Assembly (NCBI GenBank): GCA_024637155.1
Contig: JAGXFR010000025.1
Coordinates: 1-64,000 of the forward strand
Reading direction: 5' to 3'
From: Burkholderiaceae bacterium
GTDB taxonomy: Bacteria; Pseudomonadota; Gammaproteobacteria; Burkholderiales; Burkholderiaceae_E
Length of the DNA stretch: 64,000 bases
Shown: positions 56,511 to 62,560 of the stretch, piece by piece
Layout of the letters: every line of letters starts with the position of its first letter
Position numbering within the stretch: position 1 is the stretch's first letter
Translations under genes and position numbers: made by a program
The notes under the pieces: generated by a model
What the model saw: only the letters and a program-made list of their open reading frames with translations
Database searches by the model: none
Told to the model about the DNA's origin: nothing

Positions 56511-56537
56511 AGCCGGCCAGATGGCCGGCTTTTTTTT
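56511..56537 (+). terminator. Rho-independent terminator of the tRNA operon
   Basis: AGCCGGCC-AGAT-GGCCGGCT is a perfect 8-bp stem with a 4-base loop followed by seven further T residues, a textbook intrinsic terminator. The T-run ends only 2 bases before the ATG of the longest pseudouridine synthase frame. Confidence 0.93.
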
Positions 56538-56539
56538 CC

Positions 56540-57286
56540 ATGGAACCGTCCGCACCCTCCGATCCTCGGCTCTCCAAACGGATGAGCGAACTGGGCATCT
56601 GCTCGCGCCGTGAGGCCGACGAGTGGATCGTCAACGGCTGGGTGCGCGTCGACGGCGAAGTGGTGTCGACCCTGGGCGCGCGCATCTCGCCCGACGCCCG
56701 GATCGAGATCGATCCCGAAGCCCGGCGCCACCAGGCGGGTCGGGTGACGGTACTCGTGAACAAGCCGATCGGCTACGTGTCGGGGCAGGCCGAGGACGGT
56801 TACGAACCGGCCATCGTGCTGGTGCGACCGGAAAATCGCTGGGCGGAGGACCACGCGCCGTTGCGCTTTCAGCCCGTTCACCTGCGCGGCCTCGCGCCGG
56901 CCGGGCGGCTCGACATCGATTCGACGGGAATGCTGGTCCTCACGCAGGACGGTCGGGTTGCCCGGCACCTGATCGGCGAGGATTCGAGGATCGAGAAGGA
57001 GTATCTGGTGCGCGTCACCGGCACGCTCACCGCCGACGGAATGCGTTTGCTCCAGCATGGGCTCGCGCTCGACGGCCGCCAATTGCGTCCGGCGCGCGTT
57101 TCCTGGCAGAACGAACACCAGTTGCGCTTTCTGCTGCGCGAAGGGCGCAAGCGCCAGATCCGCAGGATGTGCGAACTCGTCGGCCTGCAGGTGATCGGCC
57201 TCAAGCGGGTGCGCATCGGCAGCGTCGCCCTGGGGGCGCTGCCCATCGGACAGTGGCGCTACCTGCGGCCCGACGAGAAATTCTGA
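56540..57286 (+). CDS. rluF: 23S rRNA pseudouridine synthase, RluF-like
   Basis: This protein of up to 248 residues converts a uridine of 23S rRNA to pseudouridine. It has an S4 RNA-binding domain ([30 protein letters not shown]), then the RsuA/RluB-E-F catalytic block [21 protein letters not shown] with the catalytic Asp in GRLD, and [17 protein letters not shown]. The pattern is nearest RluF. The first ATG lies 2 bases after a terminator T-run and has no Shine-Dalgarno sequence; ATG at 56582 ([12 protein letters not shown]) is an alternative start but would cut into the S4 domain. It converges on the response-regulator gene, with 4 bases between stops. Confidence 0.9.
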   Translation: MEPSAPSDPRLSKRMSELGICSRREADEWIVNGWVRVDGEVVSTLGARISPDARIEIDPEARRHQAGRVTVLVNKPIGYVSGQAEDGYEPAIVLVRPENRWAEDHAPLRFQPVHLRGLAPAGRLDIDSTGMLVLTQDGRVARHLIGEDSRIEKEYLVRVTGTLTADGMRLLQHGLALDGRQLRPARVSWQNEHQLRFLLREGRKRQIRRMCELVGLQVIGLKRVRIGSVALGALPIGQWRYLRPDEKF

Positions 57287-57290
57287 TTCT

Positions 57291-58010
57291 TCAGGCCAGG
57301 GCGAGTCGCGCCGGGTCGCTGACCCGCAGCCCCATCTGGCTGGCGGCAATCACCGCCTGGGTGCGGTTGCGCACCCCCAGCGCGCGCAGCACCGCGCTCA
57401 CGTGCACCTTCACCGTGCCCTCGGCGAGTTCGAGTTCACGGCAGATTAGCTTGTTGGGCAGACCACGCAGGATCAGGCGCAGCACGTCGATCTGGCGCTC
57501 GGTCAGGCCCAGCTTGCGAGGATCCGGGCAGGCGGGTCGGCGCGGACGGATCGGATCGTGGGCATGCAGCCGCCCGCCGGTCACCAGCTCGTGCGGGACA
57601 TAGATATGTCCGGAGACGATCATGCGCAAGGCGTTCATGATGACGTCCGCGTGGAGCGTCTTGGGAATGTAGCCCACGGCGCCCAGGTCGAGGCATTGCA
57701 GGATGGTTTCGCGCTCGATGTCGCCCGACATCACGACGATCGGCAGGTCGGGGCGGAGTTCGCGCACGCTCGAGAGGCCGTCGAAGCCTGCGGCGTCGGG
57801 CAGCCGCAGGTCGAGCAGCACGCAGTCGTAGCTGGCGCCCGTCGCCAGTCGGCGGCGCGTTTCCGCGAGGGTGGCCGTCATTTCGGTGTGGCAGCCCGGC
57901 GCCAGCATCGACAGGGTCTGCCCGATGGCGTCGCGCATGATCGGATGGTCGTCGACGACCATGAATCGGCGGCCCGTGCGGGATTCGGATGATGACGTTT
58001 CGGCGTTCAT
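57291..58010 (-). CDS. LuxR/NarL-type response regulator
   Basis: This 239-residue regulator has a receiver domain (FMVVDDHPIMRDAIGQTL, phospho-Asp in CVLLDLRLPDAAG, the conserved Lys in GYIPKTL) and a LuxR-type helix-turn-helix (LGLTERQIDVLRLILRGLPNKLICRELELAEGTVKVHVSAVL). GGAG lies before the ATG. No histidine kinase is encoded next to it, so it is an orphan regulator in this window. Targets cannot be read from the sequence. It sits just left of the phage-like element. Confidence 0.93.
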   Translation of the reverse strand: MNAETSSSESRTGRRFMVVDDHPIMRDAIGQTLSMLAPGCHTEMTATLAETRRRLATGASYDCVLLDLRLPDAAGFDGLSSVRELRPDLPIVVMSGDIERETILQCLDLGAVGYIPKTLHADVIMNALRMIVSGHIYVPHELVTGGRLHAHDPIRPRRPACPDPRKLGLTERQIDVLRLILRGLPNKLICRELELAEGTVKVHVSAVLRALGVRNRTQAVIAASQMGLRVSDPARLALA

Positions 58011-58333
58011 GTTGTGCTCCCTGCCTGGAGTCGGTACGAGGCTCCACGCTAGGCCTTTGCGGGTGCTCTGTAAACTAGACGAATGGACGAGGCCGGGGCG
58101 CCGATTGCATGCATGCGAATGACGAATTGAGCAGTGCCGAGCACCGCTTCTCGGTGGCGCCGATGGTCGATTGGTGCGAAAAAGCCACAGAATAAGGCTC
58201 TACGGGTAGGCGTGTGCACCAGGTGTGCAAAACTGCCAGCGCTGCTTACTGTCTCCCCGGCCTAGACCGTCCGTCCGATAGCGCGCTCCCTGTTGCTCCC
58301 GCACCATAGGTGCAACGACAACGGGAGGTAGCC
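58011..58333. other. Divergent intergenic region with leader hairpin
   Basis: No gene is visible in this 323-base gap between the response regulator and a small rightward frame. It must hold both promoters. The last 40 bases contain the palindrome GCACC-ATA-GGTGC at 58301-58313. CTCCC at 58296-58300 can pair with the GGGAG of the following ribosome-binding site. GTGTGCA is repeated directly near 58212-58228. I could not place clear -35/-10 boxes. Confidence 0.4.
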
Positions 58334-58543
58334 ATGCACTGGGAGATCAGCGAAGACGCAGCCCGCGAGCTGGTCGCGGAACTGGCGAAGGAACGGGCGC
58401 AGGTGGAACAGGGGAAGGAACCGGGCCACGCCCCACGCAGCCCGGCGAACCTAGTGCCGCATCGGATTCAGGATCGCAGCAGCAATAGCCGCGTGCTCGT
58501 CGCCGAGCGCAGCGTACAGATCCGAAACGTCCCGCGCCGATAG
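58334..58543 (+). CDS. Small hypothetical protein at the element boundary
   Basis: This 69-codon frame begins with an excellent ribosome-binding site (GGGAGGTAGCC before the ATG). Its first ~37 residues (MHWEISEDAARELVAELAKE followed by RAQVEQGKEPGH) read like a genuine acidic helical protein. The remaining residues run antisense into the XRE regulator gene of the neighbouring element and look random. The likeliest reading is a host gene whose 3' part was replaced by insertion of the element. A short real gene with an overlapping tail is the alternative. I do not recognise a family. Confidence 0.45.
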   Translation: MHWEISEDAARELVAELAKERAQVEQGKEPGHAPRSPANLVPHRIQDRSSNSRVLVAERSVQIRNVPRR

Positions 58544-58807
58544 TCTGCCGACCATCAGCCATTCGAGCGAGACGCCGAGAGCATCAGCCAGGTCCACCAG
58601 CACGTCGCCCGACGCAATCGGGCTTGTGGCGGCTTCCAGCCGGGCAATCTCCGCCGGTACAACCCCGGACCTTAGTGCCAGATCGTCAGCGGTCCAGCCG
58701 TGCCAGTTGCGCGCAGTCCGCAGCCGTGGCCCGAAGTTGGCGTCCATCTCCACCAGCGCGGGTTCGTCGCCGTCAGGCGTCGGGGTGTCAGAGTATCCGG
58801 TCAACAT
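58451..58807 (-). CDS. XRE-family transcriptional regulator
   Basis: This 118-residue protein has a Cro/CI-type helix-turn-helix in its middle: LRTARNWHGWTADDLALRSG, then VVPAEIARLEA, ending with LADALGVSLEWLMVG. It is last in the leftward gene series of the element and 9 bases after the small-terminase-like gene. A repressor or switch role in the element is likely but its position at the end of the structural genes is unusual for a CI-type repressor. The short C-terminal part has no protease or dimerisation motif I know. Confidence 0.82.
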   Translation of the reverse strand: MLTGYSDTPTPDGDEPALVEMDANFGPRLRTARNWHGWTADDLALRSGVVPAEIARLEAATSPIASGDVLVDLADALGVSLEWLMVGRLSARDVSDLYAALGDEHAAIAAAILNPMRH

Positions 58808-58816
58808 AGCGCCCCC

Positions 58817-59254
58817 TTAGCCTTCAAGCGCGTGCCAGGGCTTCGGCCCGCCTCGAACGCGACCAGCCGCGGTGCTTGCGCCTCGCGGGCCGTATACGCT
58901 TTGCTGCGTGAGCCGCATGGCCGTCGCCAGCGACTTGATCCCGGCCACGACGTTGGTGTAGGAACTCGTCAGCTTGGCGAAGCGTTGCGGCCCGGCGTCG
59001 GCCTCGAACCATTCCGGCTCGAACTTCGCCAGTTGCTCGGCCAACTTGTCGGCCGTGCTCAACAACCGGATGTAGTTCAGCAGGATCGGCGCGTGCTCGT
59101 CGCCGAACCAGTCGGCCGGGCGCGAGTTCACTATTGCCAGCCAACGGGTGCGCTCAACCTGCGTCAGTCCGCTCGGCGGGCCAAGGCGCGGGACTAGTTC
59201 AACGGCCCCGGCAACCGCTAATGCCGCCACCGATTTTCTGCCGCGTTGCTTCAT
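58817..59254 (-). CDS. Small-terminase-like phage protein
   Basis: This 145-residue protein has a basic start (MKQRGRKSVAALAVAG), then GLTQVERTRWLAIVNSRPADWFGDEHAPILLNYIRLLSTADKLAEQL and a C-terminal RLTQQSVYGPRGASTAAGR. The arrangement resembles P27-like small terminase proteins and uncharacterised phage proteins found in the same position. It lies between the P27-type gene and the regulator. A DNA-packaging role is plausible from pattern and context, but I am not certain of the family. Confidence 0.6.
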   Translation of the reverse strand: MKQRGRKSVAALAVAGAVELVPRLGPPSGLTQVERTRWLAIVNSRPADWFGDEHAPILLNYIRLLSTADKLAEQLAKFEPEWFEADAGPQRFAKLTSSYTNVVAGIKSLATAMRLTQQSVYGPRGASTAAGRVRGGPKPWHALEG

Positions 59255-59356
59255 TTTTTCCCCGTTCCTTGCCGTTTAGCTTTGCTGATGATGGGAGCGC
59301 GGCATCCGTGCGTGGGTTCTGGACTTGGGGCGTGCCCCCCGGTGCGCGCGGCGTGC

Positions 59357-59758
59357 TCAGCCGGCGCTGCGGAACTCATCGTAACCATCGTCCTGCGCCT
59401 TGGGTTTGGTGGCCGACACCCGCGACCGATCGGCAGGGGTCAGGCCCAATCTGCCAAGCACGGCCTCGAGCCGGACCATCAGCCGCACGTCCGTGTACTC
59501 GGTCATCGCACGCAGCGCAGCCAGCACCCGCGCACCATGCTCAATCACCAGCTTGTCAGCCGCGCAGAGCGTCCCCTTGTGGCATAACCCGACAATCTCG
59601 GCCCAAGCCTTCCGCTCGGCCTCGAGCAGGTGGTCCGGCGCCTCGCCAATCTCTCCAACTGGCGCGGGCTCGTCCTTTCGCGCTACCGCGCGTTTCGGGT
59701 TGATCTTGAACGCGCCAGTCAGCGCAAGCATGTTCGTCGGTTTGCGTGGCCTTGCCAT
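59357..59758 (-). CDS. Phage terminase small subunit, P27 family
   Basis: This 133-residue protein starts MARPRKPTNMLALTGAFKINPKR, the typical basic opening of P27-family small terminases, and has the helical core EAERKAWAEIVGLCHKGTLCAADKLVIEHGARVLAALR. Small terminases recognise packaging sites and regulate the large subunit. No large subunit is encoded in the visible element. The ATG was chosen because the 29 codons before it are atypical and AGGATTCAC lies before it. It follows the capsid gene by about 130 bases. Confidence 0.82.
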   Translation of the reverse strand: MARPRKPTNMLALTGAFKINPKRAVARKDEPAPVGEIGEAPDHLLEAERKAWAEIVGLCHKGTLCAADKLVIEHGARVLAALRAMTEYTDVRLMVRLEAVLGRLGLTPADRSRVSATKPKAQDDGYDEFRSAG

Positions 59759-59890
59759 ATTGTGAATCCTGTAAGTGCCGGCCACGCGCCCCGGCGGGCG
59801 CTGCCGACTCTGTGAGGTTGCTTGCTCATTCCCGGCGACTCCCACAGTAAAGCCGGGCCGGGCGGCACAAGGTCGCCCGGTGGGAGAGAG

Positions 59891-61021
59891 TTACGCGAAC
59901 GAACCGACGATCACGCCGCCAGGCCGATGAACCGCGAGCACGGCCCGCAGTTCGGCAAGCAGGGTGAGAACGTTCTTCGTGAAGTCGGTGCCGTCCGCCT
60001 CCGACACCAGCAGCCGGGCATCCTCGCGCATATGCAGCGCAACCGATCCAGTGAGGTCAGCGACCACGAAATCACCGGCGGTCATCGCCGTGGAAGTGAA
60101 CACCGGCACGCCCCACAGGACCGATGGGTTGACCCCACGCGGCTGGCCTGCGATGTAGGCGGCGGTCGTGTCTTCCTTGGCCAGTTCAACCGTCGTCCAG
60201 TCGGCCGGGTTGAGTACGATCGCATCGGCCTGGTGATCGGCGGCGGTCAATTGCCCGAGCGCCCGGCGCAGCGCGTCGATGTAGGTATCGCCAACGACGG
60301 CATCGGCGTAAGCGGTGTAGTTGCCCGATTTCAGCAGCCCGCCCATGTCTCCTGATGTGCCGTCGCCGACCAGGATTTGCCGCTCCAGTTCGAGCTGCAA
60401 TCCGTGCAGCAGTTCGCCTTCCAGGAAAGCGCTTAGGGCCGCGTTGTCGCTGAGCACTTGGCGGGATGCTTTCGTCCAGTGCGCAATAGTCGGAATTGGC
60501 AACTGGACAAGCTCGAAGGTGAAGCTCGATTCTTTCTTGATCGCGCCCTCGGTTTGCGGGGTAGCGTCGTATTGGCTGCCAGCAAGCTGAGCCGCGTTCG
60601 TCGCGCGCAGGAATTCTGCCGAACTGCCGGACGCAACCGGAACGACTGGCATCAGTTCGCGCACCCACTTACGGCGATGCGGTGCGGCGACCACACCAGC
60701 CAGGCGCGAAGGCTCTGACATGGTGGTCCCGGCGTTAACAATCGTCGACTTCCGCTGCAACCCGAGCAGGTCGGCACTCTTGAGCGAGATTCCGCCCGTT
60801 TGGGCCGAGCCGTCCGCAACCGCGGCCAGTCCGGCGCGGATTTTCCCGGCCAGGGCGTCAGTCGGGTCGGCGGGCCTGGCGTCGAAGTGCTGTGTGCCGC
60901 GTTGCTTGAGGCCCATGATCTCATCGGCCAGTTCGCGTTGCTTCACGCCAATTTCCTCGAATCGGTTCTCGGCGGCGGTTTTGATCTCGCTCACAGCTGC
61001 TACAAAGTCTTTCGTTTCCAT
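59891..61021 (-). CDS. Phage major capsid protein, HK97 family
   Basis: This 376-residue coat protein has an N-terminal coiled-coil scaffold-like delta domain (about 1-45, EIKTAAENRFEEIGVKQREL). The HK97 fold follows, with EPSRLAGVVAAPHRRKWVRELMPVVPV, the E-loop/spine region around SFTFELVQLPIPTIAHWTKASRQVL, LQLELERQILVGDGTSGDMGGLL and the P-domain end NVLTLLAELRAVLAVHRPGGVIVGSF. It should build the procapsid after the delta domain is cut by the protease encoded 10 bases upstream. AGGA precedes the ATG. Length is normal for the family, with no sign of decay. Confidence 0.93.
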   Translation of the reverse strand: METKDFVAAVSEIKTAAENRFEEIGVKQRELADEIMGLKQRGTQHFDARPADPTDALAGKIRAGLAAVADGSAQTGGISLKSADLLGLQRKSTIVNAGTTMSEPSRLAGVVAAPHRRKWVRELMPVVPVASGSSAEFLRATNAAQLAGSQYDATPQTEGAIKKESSFTFELVQLPIPTIAHWTKASRQVLSDNAALSAFLEGELLHGLQLELERQILVGDGTSGDMGGLLKSGNYTAYADAVVGDTYIDALRRALGQLTAADHQADAIVLNPADWTTVELAKEDTTAAYIAGQPRGVNPSVLWGVPVFTSTAMTAGDFVVADLTGSVALHMREDARLLVSEADGTDFTKNVLTLLAELRAVLAVHRPGGVIVGSFA

Positions 61022-61031
61022 TTTGGTATTC

Positions 61032-61652
61032 CTAAAAGGTTTGGCGAAGCACGGCCAGCGCGGCCGCAATCGCCATTTGTTCGTTGTCGGACTCCTCGAT
61101 GCCACCAAAGCCACGCGCCGCGATGGCGATTGCGTGTCGGCGTGAAAAGCCCATGGATTGCAATGCGTGCTCGAAGGCGCGCAGGTTCGTCGGTTGTTCC
61201 GACTTCACGCTCAGCACGCGCGCGCCAGGGTCGGCAGGCAAAGACACGACAGAGACTTCTACGAGGTCGAGCGCCTTGAGCATTCGCACATCGCCTTTCT
61301 GCTCCGCGCCGCCCGGCAGCACGCGAAAGCCAATCGACAATCCGTCGAGGTCGCGCTGGCGCAAGTGCTCGAAAGCCTCTTGCCCGGCGCTCGTCTTCAG
61401 ATTCAATTGGCCCTCGACGCAAAGTCCGCGCGAGTCTTCGGCGAGATGGTCCCAACGCCCGATAGGCTTGTCGGCCTTGTGCGCCCAGAGCATCAGCGGT
61501 TTGCCTCTGGCAATCGTCTGAGTGAACGCGCCAGGCGCGATGGAATCGCCGTAGGAATCGACGCCGTTGAAGACGGACGCATAGCCCGTCACCAGACCTT
61601 GCGGCGACGAACGTAGTTCGAGATTGGGTACTGAGTGATGTAGCGCGCTCAT
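61032..61652 (-). CDS. HK97-family prohead protease
   Basis: This 206-residue serine protease matures capsids by removing the delta domain of the major capsid protein. It has the family opening GLVTGYASVFNGVDSYGDSIAPGAFT, catalytic His58 in LMLWAHKADKPIGRWD and catalytic Ser106 in LDGLSIGF, matching the HK97/U35 family spacing. The ATG of MSALHHSVPN was used; the longer frame runs through atypical sequence. It lies directly upstream of the capsid gene, as in HK97-type phages, and appears intact. Confidence 0.92.
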   Translation of the reverse strand: MSALHHSVPNLELRSSPQGLVTGYASVFNGVDSYGDSIAPGAFTQTIARGKPLMLWAHKADKPIGRWDHLAEDSRGLCVEGQLNLKTSAGQEAFEHLRQRDLDGLSIGFRVLPGGAEQKGDVRMLKALDLVEVSVVSLPADPGARVLSVKSEQPTNLRAFEHALQSMGFSRRHAIAIAARGFGGIEESDNEQMAIAAALAVLRQTF

Positions 61653-61821
61653 AAAAAAATGCCTCGGCCAGAAGTAAACACGCCAGATGAAAATCTGGTG
61701 TCCACCCTCGGCTGGCATCTCGCGCAGCTTGTGAAGGTCGAGGCGCGGCATCTCGCGCGCGACTCGATGCGCGAATTATACACGACGGTTTCCGGGGGTG
61801 CAAATGACATGAGAATTCGGC

Positions 61822-62091
61822 CTAGTGCTGCGCCGACGGCACGCGGTCAAGCGTCGCGAAGCGCCGAATCAGGCCATGTGCATCGACACCGACAATTGCC
61901 GCCGACGGCTCGCCGTCTGCCCCCAGGACAATCAGCGCTCCAAACGAAAGCCCGGCCTCCCGCAGGCTCGCAACCTCGGCTCGATGCTCGTCGTCCATCG
62001 AAGCGAACCAGCCCGATAGAAGCCGTGCTACGGGTACCGCTGCAAGTTGAACCTCGGCGGCCGGGTCGTTCTGCGTTTTCGTTGCGTTCAT
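61822..62091 (-). CDS. Small hypothetical protein of the element
   Basis: This 89-residue protein starts MNATKTQNDPAAEVQLAAVPV after AGGAAA and contains WFASMDDEHRAEVASLREAGLSFGALIVLGADGEPSAAIVGVDAHGLIRRFATLDR. The second half suggests a small alpha/beta fold. I recognise no family. It lies between the replication-type genes and the prohead protease, separated from the latter by about 170 bases with no visible gene. Confidence 0.6.
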   Translation of the reverse strand: MNATKTQNDPAAEVQLAAVPVARLLSGWFASMDDEHRAEVASLREAGLSFGALIVLGADGEPSAAIVGVDAHGLIRRFATLDRVPSAQH

Positions 62092-62236
62092 GTCGTTTCC
62101 TCGCACCTTGAATTGTTGAAGTAGAAATGAACCTATAGAGCGCGCCTTCCTTGCCTTAACCTCCCGACTTGGAAATAGCCCTCCCCATGTGCGCCGGTGG
62201 CAGCGCTCGTGTTCGCAATGGCGCGGGAGGAGCCCA

Positions 62237-62560
62237 TCAGTGCCTCGGCAGGACGTGGCCGCGTGCGAGTGCCAGGCACCACTGCCGCGAAGGTTCATCT
62301 TCGGCACACACTCGAAGCGCGGCTGCTATCAACACCGGGTCGGTCTCCCCGATACGATCAAGCCATGCGCGAATGTCTCGCTCGTCGTCGGCGCTCAGAA
62401 ACGGTGCGTTTGCCGCAACATCATTTTGTGGCGTAACAGGCGTAACAGGCGTGCAAACCAATACGGGCGCGGGTTTCGGCGTTACGCCTGCCCACGTATC
62501 GGACGTAACAGGCGTAACGTCCTGGGGTTCGAGTCGTGACAAGAGCGCCTCAAGTCCCAT
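62237..62560 (-). CDS. Small hypothetical protein with a Thr-Pro-Val repeat region
   Basis: This 107-residue protein begins MGLEALLSRLEPQDVTPV, has a low-complexity middle with repeated T-P-V-T units, and a helical C-terminus (SADDERDIRAWLDRIGETDPVLIAAALRVCAEDEPSRQWCLALARGH). The start overlaps the end of the DUF927 gene by 11 bases, so the two are co-translated. The repeat region corresponds to clustered GGCGTAAC motifs in the DNA. No family is recognised. Confidence 0.6.
   Translation of the reverse strand: MGLEALLSRLEPQDVTPVTSDTWAGVTPKPAPVLVCTPVTPVTPQNDVAANAPFLSADDERDIRAWLDRIGETDPVLIAAALRVCAEDEPSRQWCLALARGHVLPRH
62430..62518. repeat. Cluster of GGCGTAAC repeats
   Basis: GGCGTAAC occurs at 62430-62437, 62439-62446 and 62511-62518, inverted at 62481-62488 and with one change (GACGTAAC) at 62501-62508. 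The copies are 9-10 bases apart where adjacent. They fall within a small coding region where they encode Thr-Pro-Val repeats, so they may be a coding effect; an iteron-like role near the replication gene is also possible. Confidence 0.45.
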
